From Omphiscola glabra (taxonomy: Eukaryota > Mollusca > Gastropoda > Lymnaeidae): 64,000 nucleotides of DNA. The notes below the pieces were generated by a model. The model did no database searches, was not told where the DNA came from, and worked only from the letters and a program-made list of their open reading frames with translations. The stretch is from positions 30,723,815 to 30,787,814 of the forward strand of contig OZ024794.1 of assembly GCA_964017045.1 (NCBI GenBank). The letters run 5' to 3'. The position numbers were made by a program, and so were the translations under genes. Shown in pieces: positions 54,165-64,000 of the stretch (the stretch's first letter is position 1; every line of letters begins with the position of its first letter).

Positions 54165-55270
54165 TAACAAAATAAAAAAATATTACAAAATGGAATTAAA
54201 ATATAAAAAGATTAGTTTTTTTCTTTAATTTATTAAAATAAAAATATCAATTGAGCAGCCTTACAAAAATCAACGCCTTTTTTTTTTATATTTTAATTCA
54301 ATTAAAATAAAAAAAATGGTTGATTTTTATAGCTGTTTAATTATTTTATTTTTAAGAATTAAAGAAACAAAAATTCAAGTTTAGTTGTGAGGCTGGTGAC
54401 TTGCTACTACAGCAAACCCTCCGTTTTGCGACCTTCTCTTAAACGACTTCCTCCAATATACGACCGAAAAAAACAAATCACCGATTCTTTGTACTATATG
54501 AACGACCTCTCTTAAACGACTCCCTCTAAAACTTCTAGGTGCTTCATTTTACAATACTTATAACCTATTAATGAATAACTAGCGAATGAATAATATGCCT
54601 GATAAGCAATAGTCTGATATAACCACCTATTTTTAAAGTGAAAAAAAAAAACCCACGCACTTTATGAGTTTTGCCTTCTTTACGGGTCGTTCATTCGAGT
54701 TTCAAATCCGTCGCTAAATATTTACAAGCAAATGTTTCTTACACCTTGTAAAAATGGATTTGTTTCGCAAAAAAAGTAAAATAACACAAACAAAAAAGAC
54801 ACCAAAAAAAACAACAACACAACACCATACATTTAGGAATGTTAATAATGTATCTTTGTTTGTGAATGTCTTAATATGCGTTGATTTTGGAAGAAGAAAA
54901 AAAATATCACATAACATTACATATTATGTAGGTGGTTTGCCATTTGACGTCATGGGATAATCAAATTAGAGCACGGGTTTCCAGTTATCGTTTTGTCACG
55001 TGGTGTCTTAAAGTTTGAATTACACTATAAACCATGGCATTAAATAAGTCGTCAGTTACATTATGTTTGAATATGAAGTTTACATGAGTTGTTCCCTTTC
55101 CAAGAATTTACCTTATTTGATATCCAGTTTTCCGAATAAATCGTGGTAAGGCTCACTTGGCTTCTACAGAAATTCGGTCGCGACTTGAAAACCCTAGAGC
55201 ACCTATGTACTAGAGTTACCATGCTTAAAATATTTCAGCGCAGTTAACTAGATTGTTACAGATCCTGTCT
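54165..55270. other. AT-rich intergenic stretch
   Basis: Homopolymer-rich AT sequence. A CTCTTAAACGAC word repeats at 54434 and 54509. No gene found. Confidence 0.4.
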
Positions 55271-55275
55271 TATAA

Positions 55276-55671
55276 GGGCTGTCCATTAATTATGTCAACA
55301 AATTTTTGGCGATTTTTACCTCCCCCCCTCCCCCTTGTCAACAACTTGTCAAACTTCCAGAGACCCCCCCCTATAAAATTACGTCAACATTTGATTAACC
55401 CCCCCCCCCAAAAATAAAGATAAAATGGGGAAAAAAACACCAATATTTTAAATAGACTAGTTTACAGCTACAACAAAAATGTCAATAAAAGTAAAATGTT
55501 AAGAAAAAAAAGTTTAATAAATTTTAACTTATGAAATTAAATTTATTAAAAAAAAGTAACATTGTTGACGTCAACTTTTCTTGACCTCCATCCCCTCCCC
55601 CTTGTCAACAATTGTCAAAAATTTTCAGACCCCCTCCCCCCTATTTTGTTGATATAATTAATGGACAGCCC
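55276..55671. mobile_element. Terminal-inverted-repeat element, 396 bp, superfamily not assigned
   Basis: The left end GGGCTGTCCATTAATTATGT pairs with the inverted right end GGGCTGTCCATTAATTATAT; about 23 bp match with one difference. Inside, CTCCCCCTTGTCAACAA occurs twice. ATA lies near both borders. No transposase ORF. Confidence 0.8.
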
Positions 55672-55674
55672 CAT

Positions 55675-56360
55675 AGTGGTCAATTTGTGACAAGCTGACA
55701 CTTGATAAAATTGATTTTAAAAAAAATTAATTTAAAAAAAATACTATGCTAAACGTGATTACCCGGAATTTCTCGGTTCCCGGGATGGGAAAATTTACCG
55801 GGAAGTCTTTTGCTTTCTAAAAATCGTGCGGGATACCGGTATCCCGGGACAGAAACCCTAGTATCAATGAGATATTTGATAAGCAGTTCTCAGCACATGA
55901 GTCTTACTTCACACCCAAAAGTACCATATTGACTCAGATATCTGCCCCACTCCCCGAGGCCGCCCCCGCCCCCCCCCCCCCCCGTCTGTATGACCCTTTT
56001 ATCGCCGTCATCAAAGTTCTCCAAGGTGACTGACGCAAACCACCGTGTAAGAAAAGAAAAAAAAAATTCTCCAAGAATTCCGCGGGCAGACAATGCGTGA
56101 CCTAACGCGCGTCGACTTCTCCACAAATAGCATTGTGGACAGCTGTAAAAATTTAACAAACAGTTTAAACGACTCGACAGTCAGACTTGTCTTGCGAGAT
56201 TTACGAGCTCTCTATCTCTCATTACTTTTAAAGGTCAGAACCCTCCCAACCGATTCACTCCTCCCCCCCCCCCAAATGAAATGTTCATTAATGCAGGGGC
56301 GTGTGATACGAGAGGGCATCCGGTTATCAAACTAGGATGGGGCATGTCTTTGTGGTTAGC
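55675..56360. other. Intergenic, no gene recognised
   Basis: The CCCGGGA-rich part at 55765-55862 resembles the end of a MITE type (ATACCGGTATCCCGGGACAG). C-runs at 55965 and 56264. Confidence 0.4.
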
Positions 56361-56364
56361 GGAA

Positions 56365-56450
56365 AAAAGTGCCATGAGAAAAGTCACATGGATAAAAATC
56401 ACACGGAAAAAAGTCACAATGAAACAAGTCACACGGAGAAAAGTCCGAGA
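56365..56450. repeat. 16-17-bp tandem repeat, about 5 copies
   Basis: Units of the type AAAAAGTCACACGGA. Confidence 0.8.
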
Positions 56451-56525
56451 AAAATATCAGATATCATAAATAAATCGTGACAAGTTTGAGGGTACAAATG
56501 AATTTGTGTATCTTTCGCTGCGACA

Positions 56526-56607
56526 ACAATCACGTTATGACGTTGTTATGACGTTGTTATGACGTTGTTATGACGTTGTTATGACGTTGTTATGACGTTG
56601 TTATGAC
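56526..56607. repeat. 12-bp tandem repeat, about 7 copies
   Basis: The unit is ACGTTGTTATG. Confidence 0.93.
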
Positions 56608-56689
56608 GATGATGAGTTTTAGTGTGATTACATGTATGTGATGGGCAACAGCCGGGGGGGGGAGCACCTTGGTTAAAGTCTGACACAGG

Positions 56690-57285
56690 GTTTCTTTCAT
56701 GCATCTCTCCGGGGGGGGGGTACTATCCCCCGGGGAATGTCAAATTCCCCCCCCCCCCGGCGGAGCAAAATGGGTAACAACAATAGAACGATTATATAAT
56801 TTTTAAATTAAAAAACGACTAAATTGTCATTTGAAACAGTTTAAAAAGAATGCAATCTGGCGCCTTTAACCGATTACAATTAGTGGAATCTATGAAATAT
56901 CGCTACGCTCGATATATTTGATGATCGGTATATTTAAGGCAAATCTTCTTAGAAGCATACAATGTTCGATTATAAATATTGCAATGTTTCGAAAATTTGC
57001 CTGGCCCGATTATGAGCCGAAGTGTTACTTCCCGTTCGCATTTATCTGTAGTTTTTTGTTTATTATTTTGTGCAACCCGCAAGTTTAAAGACTTAAACAT
57101 TAACACTGTATTAAACTACAGTTGCTTCAATTTCAAGGTCTGTACTTTCAATAGAGTTCTCACTAAGTATAAAACGTGAGCAATCTATTTATGTTTGCAA
57201 ATTATATTTTATAATAAAAGCTTGACTTTTAAAGTAGGGAATGATGTTAATTAAAAATTGAATGATGGCCTCATGCTTTAAAAAA
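56690..57285 (+). repeat. Duplicated segment, copy A
   Basis: Matches 57305-57850 in direct orientation: GTTTCTTTCA, ATCTCTCCGGG, CGATTACAATTAG, GGAATC, AATATCGCTA, GCTCGATATATTTGATGATC, GTATATTTAAGGC, TTACTTCCCGTT, AAACGTGAGCAATCT and AAAAGC occur in the same order. Flanking gaps differ, so this is either a local duplication or two adjacent copies of a dispersed element. Confidence 0.8.
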
Positions 57286-57304
57286 ATATAGTTATTATTA
57301 GCAA

Positions 57305-57850
57305 CAGTGTTTCTTTCAGCTATCTCTCCGGGAGGGCACTGCCCCCCCCCCCCCCCATTTTTCCAGCCGGAGCACAATGTGTTAAACAATATAACAAATA
57401 CATGTATATATTTTTAAAATTAAAAATGACAAAATTTTCATTTTAAAACAGTTTTAAAAAGCATAGTAACCGGGTACCTTTAAACGATTACAATTAGCGG
57501 AATCCATTAAATATCGCTAGGCTCGATATATTTGATGATCAGTATATTTAAGGCTAATCAAGTTATTAGTATTTGGTTAATAAAAATCGCACTGACCATT
57601 CCAGTCTTACTTCCCGTTGTTTTCATATATCGCTATTTTATTTATTTATTTTTTTTGCAGCTGACAAGTTAAAAGACTTTAATGACAATGTATTAAAATA
57701 CATTTACCTACCTATAAAGGTCTAAAAAATTTATAATAGTTAGCCACGTACTAAACGTGAGCAATCTGTTTTCCAATTATAGCTCATCGTAAAAGCATGA
57801 TTAAAAATAAGGATAGGTGTTAATTATTAATTGTATCATGGCATGAAGCT
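57305..57850 (+). repeat. Duplicated segment, copy B
   Basis: Direct-orientation partner of 56690-57285, moderately diverged by substitutions and small indels. Neither copy has a supported ORF. Confidence 0.8.
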
Positions 57851-57854
57851 TATT

Positions 57855-58850
57855 TTTCTTATTATAAAATTGAAAGGTCGCATACAAATAGTGCACGTTT
57901 CATCAGTTATTATTAAATCGAAAGCATTTTCGTTTTCTTTAAATGTGCTACTTTTGTTACAAAGTTTCCTGATTTTAAAAAACAAAATACTAAGCCGATA
58001 TTTATTTTTGTTAACTTCCCAACTGCTTTTCTTCTTTTACTGTCAGAATAACAAACAAAGCGGCCCACCCATTGGCGTTGCACTCATTTTTTTAAATATT
58101 ATATAGATGAGAATCCAGTACAAAGCTAAGAATTTTTTTTTTTTTTGTGAACTAGCATTTCGATTAACATGCTAATTCCATTTGTTGTTACGTATTTATT
58201 GCTAATTCGTCAAATTAAAATATATTCTATGATTTAGATAAAAATAGTTTTAAGTATGGCGAAGAGGCAATTTAAGAAAGTTATAGTGTTTAAAATTCCA
58301 AATAAAAATTTCATTCTACTGAATATTGTGAAATTTATACTTTATTTGCATACGAATTTCCCTAAGATAAATCACACATTAGTAAATATTATGTCTTCTG
58401 TAAACAACTCATGTCTTCTTAAAATAGTTATGCCGTTTACAGGCAATTTATAAAAATGACCAGTTTTCAAAACCCATAAAAATGTATAGACCTTTCTAAA
58501 AAACTGTTTTTTTTCTTTTTGACTCTGGTAAAATTAGGAAATATTTAGATAAGGTAGTCTAAGCATCATAATTATAAGTAAGTTTGTTTTGTCCATTTGC
58601 GTACAGCATCTTAAATAATGTTTGCAGTGCTTTTTAGTGATGGAATCCTTTTTAATTGGATTTTTTGGGTTGAAAATTCATTTATTAATTGATTAGCTAT
58701 CTCTAATAATAATGTACATAAAAAAATTAAAGCCACATAACAATTTTTAGTTATATAATTATTTTATTAACTATTATTTTTTTGCATAACACAAGCAGGT
58801 CAAGCAATTTCCGTTTTGCCAAACCTGCATGGAAAGATGATAAATAATAA
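57855..58850. other. AT-rich intergenic stretch
   Basis: Short AT-rich ORFs only. No gene or repeat identified. Confidence 0.4.
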
Positions 58851-58857
58851 AGGTGAC

Positions 58858-59060
58858 CAGAAATACGCGCACATGACAAACGCGCACACGATAAACGCGC
58901 ACAGAAAATTCCGCAAAGACATAGCTGCGCACAGGAAAACTGCGCACACCGACAGTTGCGCACACAGAAAACAGCGCACACCGACAAATGCGGACACCGA
59001 AAATTCCGCACACGGACAGTTGCGAACGTTGACTATAGCGAACACATACATTTGCGCACA
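58858..59060. repeat. 17-18-bp degenerate repeat rich in GCGCACA
   Basis: About eleven units on the pattern GCGCACACNGACAAATGC or GCGCACAGGAAAACT, clearly GC-richer than its surroundings. Cys-Ala-Val-rich minus-strand ORFs are artefacts. Confidence 0.85.
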
Positions 59061-59064
59061 ATTG

Positions 59065-59765
59065 CTATGAAATTTTATTTTAAGCCCCATTTTTAGATTT
59101 AACATGATTGAGTTCAGTTGCCTATCAGCCTAAAATGCAAGTTGGGAAGAATAAAAGTCTACGAATCAGTGATACTGTATGTAAAAAATTGAATTTAAAA
59201 ATAATTTAAACAAAAAAAGAAACTTAAATACCGAATTATTTTTTTAACTGCGAATTTTAGCGCACATTAACAACTGTTCGAACTGCTTTCAGGCTCATTC
59301 AAATTCTATTGTTCCTGTGTGATCAGTCCTTAAGTTTAAGACTAAATCAAGTACCGTAAATTGCATATTATTTGTAGAGAATGGAAGGTTAGTAATATTT
59401 ATAAATGCTTTCTAAAATGAATTGGTAAACTAATTACTCAATTTAATATCTTAATTTATTTTAAATAAATTGTTTTGTCATTTCATTTTAACCGTAGCTG
59501 TTAGTCTTATTCTTACTTTACTACCTTTTTTTTTTAGTCTTTAAAAAAATGTCTTTATTGTTGTAACTAGTAACTGCCAACAAACAATAAATAAATATAA
59601 AAAAAAAATACAATGACATGACTGGCACTGGCATGGAGAATTCATATAATAGTATAATTATTTAAATTCAATCTATTTCTTTGCACAAATCATCATACTC
59701 ATACCTTTAGTCTTTAATTTAAATACTTTATTCGGCTAATTAAGATAGATTGTACCTCATTTCAT
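59065..59765. other. AT-rich intergenic stretch
   Basis: No gene or repeat identified. Confidence 0.4.
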
Positions 59766-59767
59766 TA

Positions 59768-59925
59768 GGTTAGGTTTAGGGATAGATTTAGGGTTCAGGT
59801 TAGGTTTAGGGATACATTTAGGAAATTATTTCTTTATATTTTAATGTTTTATTCTTAATTTTACGGGTCACTGCAATCAAGTTGGCGGCCATGGTAAAAA
59901 AACACAGTACGATCTGTTCGAATTT
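59768..59925 (+). mobile_element. TTAGGG-core dispersed element, copy 2
   Basis: Fewer than two 30-bp units (GGTTAGGTTTAGGGATA, ATTTAGGGTTCAGG) followed by the shared tail with TATTCTTAATTTTACGGGTC and AATCAAGTTGGCGGCCATGG. It lies 670 bp upstream of the MULE ORF. Confidence 0.8.
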
Positions 59926-59929
59926 ACTC

Positions 59930-60590
59930 TTTATTATTCTATTAACAGTTAACATGTTATTTTGATGCATATTTTGGCGCCAAAATTTAACATAAAATTT
60001 AGAATTTAGCCTCCCTATTCTAAAACTAAATACTATACTATACAATAAATAATAGTTATTAATGATTTATTAAAAAGTTTCATTAATCTTTTTTACAGCG
60101 TACATTCATCCGTACATTTTATATACCATAACTAATACTAACTTAAAAGTTATACATATAAAAAATTACATACTCATACAGTGGATACAGGCTTATCAAA
60201 ATGTGTACCGTAGAAGTTAGGATTGGTAGTTATTAATTAAATCACAGGCCTAATCAAAATCAAAGGAGTGTCACACTACTATCAAAGTACACACCTGAAT
60301 GTATCTTGTTTAATTTATAACTGTTTTAAAAATATTATTGCAAACTATTAGCCCTAGGTTTCCCTTCAGCTCCAGTTAAGTTCACTTAAAAAAGAGTTAC
60401 AACTAAACTACAAGTATATTTGAGGTCCCTATCAGTATCACATTATAATTTAATAATGAAGCAAAGCCATGATATTCATTCAGTGTAGTAATAACTTGGC
60501 TTTGCTTCATCATGGCTACAGACAGAAAGTTTTTTAAATTTGTAGGAAGATAGTATTAATAATTTATTTTTCTTTCTTATTTTTATAGTC
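59930..60590. other. AT-rich leader of the MULE gene with a hairpin
   Basis: AATGAAGCAAAGCCATGAT near 60455 is mirrored by TGGCTTTGCTTCATCATGG near 60497, a stem of about 15 bp with a loop of about 30 nt. A strong splice acceptor (TTTCTTATTTTTATAG) ends at 60588. Confidence 0.55.
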
Positions 60591-60596
60591 ACAGCA

Positions 60597-61946
60597 ATGC
60601 AATTTTCAAGAAGTCAAAGTGGCAACCAAGTTTTAACCTACTTGGGTTATGAATATCTTTATTTTCGCAATAATGATGGGGTGCTTACTTGGAGATGCCG
60701 GCAGAATCGAGCTACAAAGTGTCATTCTAATATCAAGACAAAAAATGACACTATAGTAAGACCACCCACTGAACATTGTCATGATGCATGTCCACAAAAA
60801 GCAGTAGCCAACATTTCTAGAACTATAATGAAGCAAGCCATGAAGTCAACAGTTAGTGCAACCCCTCGAAACGTAATGGGGCATGTACTGTCACAGTTGA
60901 GCAATGATGTACTGGCCCATATACCTAAACAAACATCCCTTGCTAGAAATCTTCTAATGCACAGAAAAGACAAACAATTACCTAACCCAGGAACAACAAA
61001 TTTTGTAATTCCAGAGAAGTACAGAGAGTTGGTTATTCATGATTCAGGAGCAGATGATCCAGACAGAATTCTAGTTTTAGGTGATCATGAGCTATTGAAT
61101 GAATTGAATAAAGACACAATATATGGAGATGGCACTTTTGACAAAGTGCCAACCATGTTTTATCAATTATACACGTGGCATGCCAAAGTGGGCAACTCAT
61201 ATCCACCATGTCTTTATGTATTATTACAAAGAAAAAACTTAGAAACATATAAAAGAATGTTGGAAATAATGAAGATGCTACTCCCAAATTTAGCACCTCA
61301 AAAGATCTTAGTTGATTTTGAAAAGGCCTGCATGAATGCAGTGAGAATTGCTTTCCCAAATGCGGAGGTGAAAGGCTGTTATTTCCATCTATGTCAAAGC
61401 CTTGTCAGGAAAGTTAACAGTGTTGGACTAAAAAATGAGTTTCAAACAAACATAAATATGAGACTAAAATTGAAGTCTCTTGCAGCTTTAACCTTCGTCC
61501 CAGTTCATGATGTGAGGAGAGTTTTTACCGAGCTTGCCGCCACATTTCCAGATGTACAAAATTATAACGAGGTGCTTACATACTTTTTTTCAACATACAT
61601 TGAGGGAGCAGCAGGCAGAAATCCACAATTCCCTATAAGAATATGGAATCATCATGATGCAGCTTGTCAACGTTCACCTAAAACAACAAACTGCTGTGAG
61701 GGATTTCACAATGCTCTTAATTCCCTATTCCACTGCAGTCATCCCAGCATTTGGTTTCTTTTTGATGGACTGCAGAGGGATCTGGCTTGCCAGAGACTAA
61801 CACTGGCAAATGCACATTCAGGCCGTCTAGAAGTGAAAAGGAGAAAATATGAAGATCTGCATGTGTTGGTTGCCACTGCCGTACAGGGATATGATGGGGA
61901 GGATGACAAGTTAAAATACTTGAGGAGACTGGCTAATTTACAATAA
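60597..61946 (+). CDS. MULE-type transposase with N-terminal FLYWCH zinc finger, 449 aa, intact
   Basis: Residues 15-62 form a FLYWCH finger: GYEYLYF, W32 and C34 (TWRC), C42, then H60 and H62 in EHCHD. The Mutator-like transposase domain follows at about 150-400. The DDE candidates are D178 (YGDGTFD), D240 (ILVDFEKA) and E368 (NCCEGFHNALNSLF), and the usual GCYFHLCQ motif is at 260-267. All key residues are present and there is no frameshift. Known MULE proteins cut and paste Mutator-type elements in the nucleus; FLYWCH fingers bind DNA. ATG 60597 lies 8 bases after a strong acceptor (TTTTTATAG), so a 5' exon may add residues, though the finger is already complete. AATAAA overlaps the stop codon. 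No long inverted repeats were found around it, so it could be an autonomous element with unseen ends or a domesticated gene. Confidence 0.92.
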   Translation: MQFSRSQSGNQVLTYLGYEYLYFRNNDGVLTWRCRQNRATKCHSNIKTKNDTIVRPPTEHCHDACPQKAVANISRTIMKQAMKSTVSATPRNVMGHVLSQLSNDVLAHIPKQTSLARNLLMHRKDKQLPNPGTTNFVIPEKYRELVIHDSGADDPDRILVLGDHELLNELNKDTIYGDGTFDKVPTMFYQLYTWHAKVGNSYPPCLYVLLQRKNLETYKRMLEIMKMLLPNLAPQKILVDFEKACMNAVRIAFPNAEVKGCYFHLCQSLVRKVNSVGLKNEFQTNINMRLKLKSLAALTFVPVHDVRRVFTELAATFPDVQNYNEVLTYFFSTYIEGAAGRNPQFPIRIWNHHDAACQRSPKTTNCCEGFHNALNSLFHCSHPSIWFLFDGLQRDLACQRLTLANAHSGRLEVKRRKYEDLHVLVATAVQGYDGEDDKLKYLRRLANLQ

Positions 61947-63345
61947 AAAATTCATCATTAATTAATGTGAATTATTTTTATGTTCAAATTTTTGAATCAA
62001 TAAAACAATAGTATAATAGGAACAATAATTGTTGTGTTAAAATTGTGTTTCTAGATTTAATTTTATTATGCAAAACTACTTGGAGGTAACTTTGTATGAT
62101 AATATTAATAATAATAAAATAGAGAAAATACTATTTATTAAAAAAAAAAAGTATTGCTGCAACCATAACAAAGCATGTTGTTTCTTTCAATTATAATATA
62201 TTGTGATACCGGTACATGCAATTAAATTGATAATTTTCTAGCACATACCAGTACCGGTATACAAGATTAAGACACAGTAAAAAAATTTTAGTTACAATTA
62301 ATTTAGACAAGACCAAGACATTAATTAAAATGTGAACCCTTAATAATTAAAAATATAAAACAATTGTGAATAATTATGAATTGTTTTTTCTTTTAAAGGA
62401 AAACATGCAACAAATTATCAAATATAAAATGCATATTAAGGACTTTGTGCTACAATTGAAATTTAGTAGACAAAAAAAAAAAACTTTTTCTTTAAATAAA
62501 AGATAAAATGTAATCAAGTCGGAGGTGTGATACCTACTGTAGATTATGTCCTGGTCATTGGAAATCTTGAGGAAAATAATGCTAATAAGTTTTTTCCCTT
62601 TATATATTGATTTTCAAGACCACAATTTTATAAAATTAGTACCTAGTAGGTAACCTACCATTTGTTAAAAACTTGATGTTCATTGGGTCCATTTTCCTGT
62701 ATTTTAATTTATTTGTGTAAGAAAAATATATTCAATCTAATCCATTGTAAAGTGTGAATAAGTCCTTTGATATTGGGATTAGAAATGTCAATCAATCCTC
62801 TTGTTTAAGACCAGGAAGCTATCTTAACTCTATGGTGGAAGTAACCTTCCATTTTTTACACTCACATCATAATTATATTATTCATAACCATAGTACCATA
62901 GATTATGTTAAAAGACTTAGTAAAAAAAACAACTAATTTAGTTTAGCATTCAGCAGCACTGAGACAGTAACCAACAAATTTACAATAATAAAAACAGTAG
63001 GCTACTTAATAGTAGGACTAAATACATTTCACTGAAAAACAATTTGAGTTTACTAAATGTAAATCATAGTAGTAATAGGCTAATATTATTTTTTAAATTA
63101 ATATAGGGAGTATTTGATATTCGTATTATCTGCATAGACTCTAAGTATAGAGCATTTTATAAGCTACAACTTAAGGCTAAGGCCGTTATTTTAAACGATA
63201 ATAATAATGAAACCCAATTAGGCTTAGTTAGTACTCGGAGTAGGAAGATTATTCTTTTAAACTATAATTATCATTAATAAAACTAAAATAGGCGTAGTTA
63301 GATACTAAGACGACTATTTGGCTAATGTTGAGAGATATCATCGTG
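61947..63345. other. AT-rich stretch 3' of the MULE gene
   Basis: Two further AATAAA-like signals near 61999 and 62115. Otherwise AT-rich without arrays or recognisable genes. Confidence 0.45.
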
Positions 63346-63350
63346 ACTTC

Positions 63351-63510
63351 GTTAAGGATACATTTGGGTTCAGGTTAGGTTTAGGGATACATTTAGGAAA
63401 TTTTTACATTATTTTTAAACATTTTATTCTTAATTTTACGGTTCACTGCAATCAAGTTGGCAGCCATGGTAAAAAAAACGCGGTGATATCTCTCAACATT
63501 TACCGATTAT
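63351..63510 (+). mobile_element. TTAGGG-core dispersed element, copy 3
   Basis: About one and a half units (GGTTAGGTTTAGGGATACAT) then the tail TATTCTTAATTTTACGGTTC and AATCAAGTTGGCAGCCATGG. Same orientation as copy 2, so the two bracket the MULE gene as direct repeats about 3.6 kb apart. Confidence 0.8.
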
Positions 63511-63514
63511 TTTA

Positions 63515-64000
63515 AATTATACCCGGTAATTTTAATATTCATTACGATGATATAGTTGTACTATATAGGCCAGGCCTACGTACAAAGTGTTAATGGAATG
63601 GATAATATAAACAAACGTTCATTGCATACAGGCGTCATTTTGCCTATTGTGACTATAATTTAATAATTTTAATTTAAAAGTAATATTTTCCATACCGTTA
63701 TCAGACTCTTGACTCGCCTTATAGTTACTCATAATAACTTATACTTACAGTTACATCAGTAATATTTTTAATACCCGGTATTTAAATATCTTTTAAAGGA
63801 GAATTACTGTCAATAAAATATTAATAAAAATAATTCATCTTTGCCACATAGAAATTTAACTTTTGCTGCAATAAATCTATTGTTACCCATATAATTACTA
63901 ATATTATTGTATTTGTGTATAGTTTTAAAAATCGTAAAGTAAATGAGATGACCCAATTATTTTTTTAATAATTCGTCTTTAAAATGATTCTTTAATAATT
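63515..64000. other. AT-rich end of the window
   Basis: No gene or repeat identified. Confidence 0.4.

Overview
This is a eukaryotic, intron-bearing, repeat-dense genomic window, most likely from a gastropod mollusc (inference). The host genes have short GT-AG-bounded exons in long introns. One encodes a bursicon-beta-type neurohormone. The non-LTR elements are of types common in molluscs. SPIN-like hAT elements are present, a family previously reported from a pond snail. TTAGGG-type motifs match the molluscan telomere unit. There are no operons or bacterial features, and most long ORFs are artefacts of minisatellites whose unit length is a multiple of three.

Two host genes can be built exon by exon. 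On the plus strand, four phase-compatible exons between 3631 and 7242 encode a 208-residue protein with a signal peptide, a very short ectodomain, one transmembrane helix and a basic tail; I do not recognise its family. On the minus strand, three phase-0 coding exons between 16296 and 13634 encode a 137-residue secreted cystine-knot protein with 11 cysteines, identified as partner of bursicon (pburs). Its start codon follows a good splice acceptor, so a 5' untranslated exon probably lies beyond a 1.36-kb array of 12-bp units.

Transposable elements fill much of the rest. They comprise a full-length LINE with an intact endonuclease/reverse-transcriptase ORF (25845-29433), three LINE remnants, five SPIN-like hAT copies (several with exact 8-bp target duplications), seven other hAT-type MITEs, a pogo/Tigger-like element, palindromic foldback elements, and an intact FLYWCH/MULE transposase ORF at 60597-61946.

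Tandem arrays make up very roughly a sixth to a fifth of the window. Unit lengths include 12, 19, 20, 25, 30, 34, 41-46, 60, 66 and 67 bp. At least three arrays sit inside dispersed elements that also occur elsewhere in the window: the 42-bp array at 36.7 kb, the 45-bp array inside the pogo-like element at 39.7 kb, and the TTAGGG-rich 30-bp array at 53.8 kb. This suggests mobile elements carry and seed minisatellites here.

Region by region: 1-0.93 kb is a 67-bp array; 0.93-7.3 kb holds the membrane-protein gene with MITEs; 7.4-12.1 kb holds arrays; 13.6-17.7 kb holds pburs; 18-25 kb has arrays and remnants; 25.8-29.4 kb is the LINE; 29.5-33.8 kb is a minisatellite cluster; 34-56 kb mixes arrays and elements; 56.7-64 kb is AT-rich, almost array-free and carries the MULE gene.
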